DNA of 64,000 nt from Lentisphaerae bacterium GWF2_49_21 (GTDB lineage Bacteria > Verrucomicrobiota > Lentisphaeria > Victivallales > GWF2-50-93), in contig MHBH01000061.1 in NCBI GenBank assembly GCA_001804805.1, positions 124,001-188,000 on the forward strand, in the 5' to 3' direction. Of the stretch, positions 10,111 to 19,300 are shown piece by piece. The number at the start of each line of letters is the position of its first letter. The stretch's first letter is position 1. The notes below the pieces were generated by a model that worked only from the letters and a program-made list of their open reading frames with translations, had not been told where the DNA came from and ran no database searches. Both the position numbers and the translations under genes were made by a program.

Positions 10111-10289
10111 TTGCTAGCTCCTTTTCCTCAAAGACTTGCGCTTGGGCAAACGCTATCTGTAATCGAACGTATAATATAGTTTTGAATTCAAAAAAAGCAA
10201 AGTTCCCTGGGAGGAAAAGAGGCAAGGGCAATCCCTACCTAAATAATTAAAAAAAAGGGACCTTCAACTAGGTTCCGCGAAGGATTTTA

Positions 10290-10976
10290 TCAGTTTGCCG
10301 GTTTTATCTCACGGCAACGCTTCTTGAATTCGGCAAGGATCTTCCGCAATGTGTCCCGTTTGACTGAATCTACGGCATCCTGGGTATCGATCAGGAATGT
10401 AGGCTCGCTGATCTTCTTGGTCCCCTCCCCTTTCACTGTCAGGACGCAGTCCTTCTCCTTTACATTCCATAGATTCATGTACACAATGAGGAAAGCTTCC
10501 CGGTTCGAGCCCGGGAAAAGGCACGCACCGATAATTGTCAGGTCAAGGATTGCCGCAGGATTGAAATACTTGTTCACCTTGATAACCCCTCTCAGGGTGA
10601 GCAGCGCATCAGCATTGAGCGCCTGCGCCTTCTCAATCACGACATTAATGTCCTGCTGTGAAATATCATCATCAGGGATGATGACATATTCCGAGAGATA
10701 TTTCAACTCGACCAGATTGTCCAGATAGGATATTATCAGGTTCTTGTCGCCGCTGCTCCAGTCCCATGTCTCATCAAATTCGCCGGAAGAACTCATATTC
10801 TCCAGATCGGCGAACACCGCCACCTTCAAGGGCATCCTCATCAAATTCGGATTTGCATCCACATTGTCGAGATTGACATCGGCAAGCCTCCTTTCGGCGG
10901 CATCCCTGTCAAAGCCAATAATGCATCCGGACATGAGCAAGATGGTCAAAGCGAAAAGAAGATAGATTTTTTTCAT
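10290..10976 (-). CDS. Lipoprotein, unknown function
   Basis: MKKIYLLFALTILLMSGCIIG signal/lipobox; 228 aa. Confidence 0.7.
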   Translation of the reverse strand: MKKIYLLFALTILLMSGCIIGFDRDAAERRLADVNLDNVDANPNLMRMPLKVAVFADLENMSSSGEFDETWDWSSGDKNLIISYLDNLVELKYLSEYVIIPDDDISQQDINVVIEKAQALNADALLTLRGVIKVNKYFNPAAILDLTIIGACLFPGSNREAFLIVYMNLWNVKEKDCVLTVKGEGTKKISEPTFLIDTQDAVDSVKRDTLRKILAEFKKRCREIKPAN

Positions 10977-11164
10977 TGCAACTCCATTCTTGAGTGTTAT
11001 CCTGCCGATTATTTTTGTACTAAAAGCTGATTTTGTATCAAAAGAATACCCTGTAATATAAATTTATTCAAGTATAGCTTCAGTCCGCTCCTGGCGGCTT
11101 TACGCACAATTGATGGGTGTTCCCATAGCTTTACCTGCAAGAAAACAGCAATTCCGTTAACAGA

Positions 11165-12472
11165 TTAAGGTGCAAATCGGATGCAATATTTCCAGGCAGG
11201 AATGGCTGTTATCTCAACACCATCGGTTTTGAGATTTTCTTCTTCGGAATATGTGACAACAGTCGCTGTTTTTGAGCCTATCTCCCTCGATGCCTCTACA
11301 AGCGCAGATAATTCCCGCTTTCTTGTGCCCGGATCTGCAAGGCTGTAGCAGACTTGGACCGGCAAAAGCTTTTTGTCCTCTGATAGATAAACGAAGTCCG
11401 TCTCTTTGCCGTTCATCGTCCTGTGATACCAGATTTTATCGGTTTTTCTCCTCAAATGGCAGAATACCAGATTCTCAAGCAGGTGTCCTTTGTTGAGAAG
11501 CACGCTGGAACTCACCGACTTCACAAGGGAATGGTCTATGGCATATATCTTCTGTGGATTGGCGTTCTGCTTTGAAACCGAAGGCGAATTTATCTTGACA
11601 GGGAAGAAAAGGAAGGCATCGTTCGACCATTCAAGACAGTCCTTCACAAACGCCTTGCTCAACTTATATCCCGATGATTTGAGGTAGTCCGTCAGCCTGT
11701 TCAACGAATGCAGGGATGCTATATTGTTTACAAGCCTGTGCCCGAGCTGGACAACCGCCTTTGGATGTATGGCATCAAAACGCTCGATTATATCCCTGTG
11801 CAGTATTGAATTGAAATATTCCTGATGGGTCATTATCCTGAGCTTGTCAGCCATGTCCATGGCTTCAGGGAAACCACCAACGGTAAAATAATTGTCAAAG
11901 GCGTTCTGGACGAGATGCCTGTTCTTTGACGTCATTGCCTTATGTTCTATGCGGCGGTAATCCAGAAACTCGGTAAAGGAGAAGGGGAAAAGCTCCCAGG
12001 CCAGTGATCTTCCTCTCATCTGCGTGGATATTTCCCTTGAAAGAAGCTTGGCGGACGAACCCGATATGAAGACATCGCAGTTTTCCGTCCTGAGCAGGCG
12101 GTCAACATATTTCTCCCATCCCGCCATCTCCTGCAGTTCGTCAAAGAATAAGTATATGCGTTCCTTTGACTTCTTTTCCGGATAAAGCGAAAAAAAGGCT
12201 TCCGTGACAAGGCTCAACTTCCCTTCCTTGAGGGTATCAAGCCTGTCGTCAAAGAAGTTCAAATACAGGATGTTTTTCCTTGAAACCCCTTTGCTGGAAA
12301 GTTCGGACATTATCTGCGCCATAAGCGTTGACTTGCCGCATCTTCTCACCCCGATGCAGACAAAGGCCTTGCCCTTGACGCTCTGATGCTTCAAATGCCT
12401 CCGCGTCCCGAGGAACAGTTCCTCGTTCTGGGAATCAAGTATTATTTCCTTCAACAGTTCAAGCATTCTCAA
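11165..12472 (-). CDS. AAA ATPase with DUF4143-like C-terminus
   Basis: GVRRCGKSTLMAQIM Walker A, YLFFDELQEMAGWEKYVDRLLR, ISGSSAKLLSREISTQMRGRS, ETDFVYL. Confidence 0.8.
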   Translation of the reverse strand: MRMLELLKEIILDSQNEELFLGTRRHLKHQSVKGKAFVCIGVRRCGKSTLMAQIMSELSSKGVSRKNILYLNFFDDRLDTLKEGKLSLVTEAFFSLYPEKKSKERIYLFFDELQEMAGWEKYVDRLLRTENCDVFISGSSAKLLSREISTQMRGRSLAWELFPFSFTEFLDYRRIEHKAMTSKNRHLVQNAFDNYFTVGGFPEAMDMADKLRIMTHQEYFNSILHRDIIERFDAIHPKAVVQLGHRLVNNIASLHSLNRLTDYLKSSGYKLSKAFVKDCLEWSNDAFLFFPVKINSPSVSKQNANPQKIYAIDHSLVKSVSSSVLLNKGHLLENLVFCHLRRKTDKIWYHRTMNGKETDFVYLSEDKKLLPVQVCYSLADPGTRKRELSALVEASREIGSKTATVVTYSEEENLKTDGVEITAIPAWKYCIRFAP

Positions 12473-12604
12473 CCTGCCATCTGGTAATTATTATTGCCGA
12501 TATATTAATTAACTGGAAACATATCTTACCACTTTAATCTATTAGTTCAAACGAGAAAACTGATTTTTGAATAAATATCCACCACTGATAAAGATGATGA
12601 GGTG

Positions 12605-12694
12605 ATTTCAAAACTGCCGTATTTACGGGAACGCCGGCAACTTGCCGGCTCTTGGAGCCGCCGGGTCAGCTGCGATTCCAGGCAGTTTTGAAAT
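12605..12694. repeat. 90-bp element with perfect 14-bp terminal inverted repeats and internal hairpins
   Basis: ATTTCAAAACTGCC (12605-12618) and GGCAGTTTTGAAAT (12681-12694); inner GCCGGCAA-C-TTGCCGGC at 12633-12649. Confidence 0.7.
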
Positions 12695-12816
12695 TAGCTC
12701 AGATATTTGCCTGTGAAAGGAAGGAGTTTGGCCTGCCTGTAACCACTTGCACAGGCTCGGTTCAAAGCATGGCCGTGCCATGCGTAGCTGAGCCGGCTCC
12801 GCTGGCAAGCGGAGCA

Positions 12817-12902
12817 TGGTGCCGAAGGAGGGACTTGAACCCACACGGCCGTGAGGCCACCAGATTTTGAGTCTAGCGCGTCTGCCATTTCGCCACTTCG
12901 GC
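12817..12902 (-). tRNA. tRNA-Leu(CAA) with encoded CCA
   Basis: Reverse strand GCCGAAGTGGCGAAATGGCAGACGCGCTAGACTCAAAATCTGG...GGTTCAAGTCCCTCCTTCGGCACCA; acceptor GCCGAAG/CTTCGGC; loop CTCAAAA. Confidence 0.93.
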
Positions 12903-13012
12903 ATAAGGGAACTTCAACCCGGATAAGATAACGCAATGGAGAAGTTTTTCCATATTCTTGTTTTGATATCTTGAAGATATAAATTTGCACGGCTAGTTTA
13001 TCGTTATCTGAT

Positions 13013-13513
13013 ATGACAACGATAAAACATATGTTGATATGCTCTCTTGCAGCCTGTCTCGCTGCAAGTTTATCCTCCTGCAACTCCCTCCCGCCCGGCA
13101 ATCCTCCTGACGGGGCCATAGTCACTCCCGAAATCAAAATGAGCGTGATCGACAGGAAAAGCGCTGTGAACTTCATGATCACATCGATCGCCACCAGGTG
13201 CGAACCCATCTCCACGGCCGGAATAAACCTGCCTGTCATAGTCAACGACTTCACCGCATCGGACGGACTCGTCAACAACATGCCTCTCGAACTCTGGCAG
13301 AGCCTGATCAAGACGAAAATGATCATTCCCGCAGATGAAAATGACAGCCGCAGGCAATACAAGCTTCTCAGCGAGATTAAGGAGATCAGGTCCAGCCCCG
13401 GCAAGAAGGACTTCTCATGGGAGCTTCGCATGCTTTCCATAAAGGACAACTCCGAAGTCTGGAAGGATTCGGTGGAATTCGTAGTCATCACACAGAACCA
13501 GCCTAAAGAATGA
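13013..13513 (+). CDS. Small lipoprotein, possibly LpoB-like
   Basis: Lipobox SLSSCNS; ATGA overlap with folC; C-terminal pattern FSWELRMLSIKDNSEVWKDSVEF. Confidence 0.55.
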   Translation: MTTIKHMLICSLAACLAASLSSCNSLPPGNPPDGAIVTPEIKMSVIDRKSAVNFMITSIATRCEPISTAGINLPVIVNDFTASDGLVNNMPLELWQSLIKTKMIIPADENDSRRQYKLLSEIKEIRSSPGKKDFSWELRMLSIKDNSEVWKDSVEFVVITQNQPKE

Positions 13514-14739
13514 CCATGCCAGCCTATCAAGACTCCCTGAAATTCCTTTCCGACCTTGAAATATATGGAATAAAACTCGGGCTCGAACAGGTCTCGGAAC
13601 TTTTCTCCAGGACAGGGAATCCCCAGGAAAAACTCCGTTTCATCCATGTTGCCGGCACAAATGGCAAAGGCTCCGTATGTGCAATGCTCTCATCCTGCCT
13701 GAAGGCGGCGGGATTAAAGACAGGCTTCTACAGTTCCCCCCACCTCGTTTCCATCAGGGAGCGCTTCAGGATCAACGGTGCCGCAATCCCTGAAAAAGAA
13801 CTTTGCCGGTTGATTGACATGATAAGACCACATGTGCTTGAAATGAAGGCCTCCGGAAGATGTCCCACCTTTTTCGAAGTCACCACAGTGATCGCCGGCA
13901 TGTATTTCGCTGAGCAAAAAACTGATTTTGTAGTATGGGAGACAGGCATGGGCGGACGTTTCGACGCCACAAACATCGTCACTCCGGTCGCTTCAGTAAT
14001 AACAGGAATTGGCATTGACCATACTGCCTTTCTCGGTTCGACGCTGGAGGCGATAGCCTTCGAAAAGGCCGGCATCATAAAGCCCGGCATCCCCGTGTTC
14101 TGCGGAAAACTCGGGCGACATGCCATGAAAGTCATCGAAGACAAGGCCAGAACATGCAATTCACCTATTATATATCCTGAAGGAAATCTCAAAGGTATCA
14201 AGCTCTCACTGCGCGGAAAAATCCAGAAACAGAACGCCTGTCTGGCCCTCGCAGTCCTCAAGCGTGTCGCCAAAGATTTCAATTTCGACCTGAAAGATTC
14301 CATCAAAGGCTTTTCCAATACTGTCTGGCCCGCCAGATTCCAGATCCTCAAAGACGGAAGCATCCTCGACGGTTCCCATAATCCACAGGCTGTTTCAGTC
14401 CTGATTTCAAACCTGGAGGAATATTTCCCGGAGGAAAAATTCACTGTCATCTTCGGATGCCTTGCCGACAAGGATTCAGAATCAATTTTCAAACTCCTTG
14501 ACAAGGTCGCAGATGAATTTATCTTTGTGCCTATAAAAGGATCCAGAAAAAGCCTTTCCCCCGACGAGCTCGAGCAGTTCTGCATGAAAGTTTCTGACAA
14601 GGCCGCGCGCAAGGCGGCGTCCGTAAGGGAGGCGCTGGACATGGAGCACGGGAAAAGATTCCTGATAACAGGCTCTTTGTATCTGGCGGGACAGGTTCTT
14701 TCGGAGTATTTTACCGAAGAGGAAATAGTAAACATATAA
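13510..14739 (+). CDS. folC: Folylpolyglutamate/dihydrofolate synthase
   Basis: FIHVAGTNGKGSVCAMLSSCL, GMGGRFDATNIV, GIGIDHTAFLG, DGSHNPQAV. Confidence 0.93.
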   Translation: MTMPAYQDSLKFLSDLEIYGIKLGLEQVSELFSRTGNPQEKLRFIHVAGTNGKGSVCAMLSSCLKAAGLKTGFYSSPHLVSIRERFRINGAAIPEKELCRLIDMIRPHVLEMKASGRCPTFFEVTTVIAGMYFAEQKTDFVVWETGMGGRFDATNIVTPVASVITGIGIDHTAFLGSTLEAIAFEKAGIIKPGIPVFCGKLGRHAMKVIEDKARTCNSPIIYPEGNLKGIKLSLRGKIQKQNACLALAVLKRVAKDFNFDLKDSIKGFSNTVWPARFQILKDGSILDGSHNPQAVSVLISNLEEYFPEEKFTVIFGCLADKDSESIFKLLDKVADEFIFVPIKGSRKSLSPDELEQFCMKVSDKAARKAASVREALDMEHGKRFLITGSLYLAGQVLSEYFTEEEIVNI

Positions 14740-14763
14740 TTATTTCAGCTTCTGAAAAAATTA
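14737..14763. terminator. Stop-codon-anchored A/T-rich hairpin after folC
   Basis: TAATTATTTCAG-CTT-CTGAAAAAATTA (1 mismatch); left arm begins with the folC TAA. Confidence 0.5.
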
Positions 14764-14780
14764 TTATAAGGAGAAACCCT

Positions 14781-15149
14781 ATGAAGAAATATCTTTTGAT
14801 GACAGCAGGAGCATTCATCCTGTTCGGATTGTTCGTACTTGCCGAAACAGCATCCGAAAAGATCGACGGATTGAAGAAGAAGAGGGCTGAAGCCGCCATG
14901 CAGCTCTATAACCGTAGGATAAAGATCATCGAGGACGATCCGAAACTCAAGGAAATACACGACAAGATCATGTCCCTGCACAAGGAACTCGCCCTCAGGC
15001 TCGAGAATGACCGCGAGGTCATTGAACTCTCCACCCGGATCAGGGATATAGATGCCGAAGTTGAAAAACTTTCAGATCAGGCGAAAAAGGAAGAGAAGAA
15101 GGATGATAAGAAGGAAGAAGGGAACAAGGACAAAGACAAGAAAGATTAA
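14781..15149 (+). CDS. Secreted Lys/Glu-rich coiled-coil protein
   Basis: Signal peptide-like N-terminus; C-terminus KKEEKKDDKKEEGNKDKDKKD. Confidence 0.65.
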   Translation: MKKYLLMTAGAFILFGLFVLAETASEKIDGLKKKRAEAAMQLYNRRIKIIEDDPKLKEIHDKIMSLHKELALRLENDREVIELSTRIRDIDAEVEKLSDQAKKEEKKDDKKEEGNKDKDKKD

Positions 15150-15249
15150 TACCGTCGTCAGCTGTCAGTCTTCGGTCGTCAGCAGATAACTCCTGACAAG
15201 TTACCAACGACAGACGACTGACGACCGGCGACTTTTTTAAGGACAAACC

Positions 15250-16260
15250 ATGAAAACCATTTTAGTGACAGGTGGCGCAGGATTCATCGGAGCAAACTTC
15301 GTCAGGATGATCCTCTCTGAAAGGAAAAACATCAAGGTCGTCAACCTTGACGCCCTGACATATGCCGGCAACCTTGAAAACCTGTCCGGTTTCATGGAAA
15401 ACAAGAACCATGACTTCGTCCATGGCGATATCCGAAGTCACGAACTTGTTGAAAAGCTCCTGAAGGAACACAAGATCGACGGCATCATAAATTTCGCGGC
15501 TGAGAGCCATGTGGATCGCTCGATATCCAGCCCCGGTATTTTCATTGATACGAACATCTCCGGTGCCTTGAACCTCCTGCAGTGCGCAAAGGAACTCGGT
15601 GTGAAAAGATTCCTCCAGGTTTCCACTGACGAGGTCTATGGCTCGCTGTCGCCCGATGAGGACAAGTTTTCCGAGGAGACAAGCATGAAGCCAAATTCCC
15701 CCTACAGTGCAAGCAAGGCCGCTGCTGACCATCTCGTCAGGGCATTCCAGCATACATACCATATCGATACTGTGATCACCAGATGTTCCAACAACTACGG
15801 CCCGTATCAGTTTCCTGAAAAAATGATCCCTCTCTGCATCAACAATATCAGGAACGGCAAGCAAATCCCCGTCTATGGCGACGGCATGCAGATCCGCGAC
15901 TGGCTTTATGTCTATGACCACTGTACGGCAATAATGCAGGTCTTTGAAAAAGGGGAAAGTGGTGAAGTCTACAATATCGGCGGGAACAATGAGAAGACCA
16001 ACCTCGCTCTCGTGAAGACGCTCCTCAAACTCCTCGGCAAGGACGAGTCGCTGATCAAATTCATCAAGGACAGGCCCGGACATGACAGGCGCTACGCAAT
16101 CGACAATTCAAAGATCACCAATTCCCTCGGATGGAAGCCATCGGTCACCTTCGAGCAGGGAATCGCACGAACTGTCGACTGGTATCTCAAGAACAAAGCC
16201 TGGCTCGACCACGTCACCTCCGGCGAATACCAGAAATACTACGAGAAGATGTACAAATAA
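15250..16260 (+). CDS. rfbB: dTDP-glucose 4,6-dehydratase
   Basis: ILVTGGAGFIGANFVRMI, AAESHVDRSI, STDEVYGSL, YSASKAAADHLVRA. Confidence 0.93.
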   Translation: MKTILVTGGAGFIGANFVRMILSERKNIKVVNLDALTYAGNLENLSGFMENKNHDFVHGDIRSHELVEKLLKEHKIDGIINFAAESHVDRSISSPGIFIDTNISGALNLLQCAKELGVKRFLQVSTDEVYGSLSPDEDKFSEETSMKPNSPYSASKAAADHLVRAFQHTYHIDTVITRCSNNYGPYQFPEKMIPLCINNIRNGKQIPVYGDGMQIRDWLYVYDHCTAIMQVFEKGESGEVYNIGGNNEKTNLALVKTLLKLLGKDESLIKFIKDRPGHDRRYAIDNSKITNSLGWKPSVTFEQGIARTVDWYLKNKAWLDHVTSGEYQKYYEKMYK

Positions 16261-16280
16261 ATTTTTCACTGAAAAATTTA
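16258..16280. terminator. Stop-codon-anchored hairpin after rfbB
   Basis: TAAATTTTTC-ACT-GAAAAATTTA, perfect 10-bp stem beginning at the rfbB TAA. Confidence 0.55.
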
Positions 16281-16346
16281 TAATAAAATACCTTATATAT
16301 CGTCTATTGTAATATATCCTGTCATCATCACTTGGGGGTTAATGTA

Positions 16347-19300
16347 ATGAAAAAGATTATTTCCGGACTTGTTGGAATTGCGATGGCAGCTGTGCTGATC
16401 GCAGTAACGGCTTTTGAAAAGATTCCTGAGCCAGTTTCCATCGGACGGATCTCGGACAGCCAGGGGCTCGTAAGCATTCGCCCGCTGAACTGCGACCGCT
16501 GGACTCCGGTGGCCGAACCAATCCTTCTGGCTCCGGGCGACTGGCTGAGGACCGATGTCCGCGGCGCAAATGCAGCCCGGATCCATCTGGACAGCGGTTG
16601 TTCCCTGATTGTCGGCCCCGGCTCTTTGGTTGAATTTATGGATCCCTCGACATTGCGCGTGACACGCGGGGAACTCGACGTTGAAGGCACCGAAAAAACT
16701 CCTATCACGGTCGGATTGCCGGGAACGAAGGCGGACGAGACCGTCGGCAAACTCCCCTTCTCCAAGCCTTCAGTATTGAGAGTTCGCGACAGCAAGATTG
16801 AAAAGCTCGATTATGAACCGTCGTGGCTGAAGGGATTCAAGGGCGCAGTCGTAAAGGAATCCATGGGCGAGCTCCTTGTCAATGTGGACGGACGCGATGT
16901 AGCGCTCACCGTCGGCTATCACAAGGTGACCATTGACATCCGTGACCAGATAGTCCGCACCGTAATCGAGGAGTCTTTCGTCAACCATACCAACAGCCAG
17001 CTCGAGGGGATATTCCATTTCCCCCTGCCCGCCGACGCCTCGATATCGAATTTCGGAATGTGGATAGGCGACAACCTCGTCGAGGCCGATGTCGTCGAGA
17101 GGCAGAGGGCCCGCGAGATCTACGAGACGATCCTCCGCGAACAGCGCGATCCCGGACTTCTCGAGTGGTCCGGCGGCAACATCTTCAAGGCACGCGTATT
17201 TCCGATCTTCCCCAACTCCGAGAAACGCGTGACGATCACCTACACCCAGGTTCTGCCGATGCGCAACGGGATATGCAGATATTCCTATCCTCTCGCCAGC
17301 GAGATGCTCCGCCAGAAACCTCTGCGAGAACTTCAAATCATCGCGAACATCTTCAGTGCCGCCCCGCTGAAAAGCGTCGCGTGCCCCAACCATAAAGCCC
17401 GCCTGCGCCAGACTGCGAATTCCGCAAGCGTCGAGTTCTCGGCACAGGAATACTGTCCCACCAAGGATTTCGAGCTGACCATCGAACCGGATCTTGAAAA
17501 GCAGCCTCTTACCCTAATTCCGCACCGACGCGGCGAAGACGGATATTTTCTCGCACTCCTCAATCCGCCGGGCGTAAGCGGAGCCAGACCTCTCATAGGC
17601 GACGGAAATCCCCTGCGGCTGATCATCCTGGCCGACAGTTCCGGCAGCATGGATCCTGCACAGTGTGAAGCCCGGCAGGAATTCCTCCGCGCCCTGCTCT
17701 CCTCGCTTGGCAAACGGGATCAGTTCATGCTTGCCGCCTGCGACGTCGACTGCAACTGGCTCACGGCCGAATTCCAGCCTGCCGATGAAAAACATACGAC
17801 CAAGGTCCTGGACTCATTGTCATCGCGCCGTTCACTTGGCTGGAGCGATCTCGACAAGGCGTTCTCTACCGCCGCCACAAAGGCCGACGGCAACTGCCAG
17901 ATCCTCTACATCGGAGACGGAATCCAGGCGACATCGGAGGTGGATCCTGCGAACTTCGCAAAGCGTGTCGTGAATATTTTCAAGGCTGCGGTCTCAAAAG
18001 GCGCATCGTGCCATGCAGTCGCAACCGGCCCGTCCTACGAATCCTCAGTCATGAAGGCCATTGCGGCACAGGGCGGCGGATCGTTCCGACGGATCGAAGG
18101 GGATATGGGCGCAGAGAAAGCGGCCCCCGAACTTCTCGAGGAGCTGACACAGGCTCCCCTCCGGGACCTGTCTGTAGAGTTCAACGGGCTTCGCGCCGCA
18201 AGTGTCTATCCGGAAAATATGGCAAACCTTCCGGCCGGCTCCCAGCAGATCATAGTCGGACGCTATCTGCCATCGAGCCTCGTGAAGGACGCCTCCATCT
18301 TCCTCACCGGCAAACTCGGCAATAGGACGGTGAAGTTCAAGCAGCCGTTCAAAATGCCCGAGGGCGGCGCGGAAAACTCATTCATACCGAGGCTCTGGGC
18401 GCGTATGCATCTCGACAAGCTCCTCGAACAGGGATCGTCTCCGGAAATACGCGAACAGATCGTGGCGTTCAGCCAGGAATTCAGGATAATGACGCCATAC
18501 ACCTCATTCCTCGTCCTTGAAAGCGACTCCGACAGGGAACGCTTCGGGGTCAAACGACATTTCGCAATGCGCGACGGCGAGGCATTTTTCGCCGAAGGCC
18601 GTGAAAAGGGCAGCTACCAACTCGTCCAACAGCAGATGAAACTGGCCGCCACATGGCGTGCCGGACTGCGAGGAAAGGTATTACTCGAAATGGAAAATCT
18701 CGGACGCGAGGAAATCTATGTCCAAGCTCCACTGAATATCGACGCTCCATATACCTACAATTGCCTTACTTCCCCCTATAATTATGATCGGATTCCCTCG
18801 GAGACAAAATATTTATGGAAAGACAACGGTAGATCTCCAAGAGGCTACGCGGAAAAACTGGCAAAGGAAGATTTAAAGGGAAATGCAGATATAGCAGCTA
18901 AAAGAGGCCTCGATCTTGATTCCGTGGGCGAAGAAACTGCTGACGAGGAAGGAATTCCGGAAGGCCCAATTCCCAGAGATGAAGGATCTGAAATGCAACT
19001 TAGCGCACCATCAACGGAACCGGAAATGAAAAAGCTCGAGAAGATGGCACAAGCACCTGAACCACGCTATCCTTCTAAATCTAAAGAAATGGTCGCCAGA
19101 TATCTCTACGACAAAGCTTCGCAAGGCGGAAACTCATATCTGCGCCGCCAGGAATGGTCTCCCAGAGGAAGCCGAGTTGTCTGTGCCGCAGCACCGTCAT
19201 ACCGGGAAGAACCGGGGGCCTGGCTTAACTGGGTTCCGCAACTGCCCCAGATAGGACTGTCAAAACCGGACAAGGCAAAACCGGAAACCTGGACCGATGA

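Noticed and set aside
12694-13647. 317-aa minus-strand ORF across tRNA-Leu and the lipoprotein
   Set aside because: Spans a tRNA gene and the folC start; no recognisable domain
13728-14735. 335-aa minus-strand ORF antisense to folC
   Set aside because: Composition typical of antisense reading; the + strand is a clear FolC
15262-16083. 273-aa minus-strand ORF antisense to rfbB
   Set aside because: Fully overlaps a clear dTDP-glucose dehydratase
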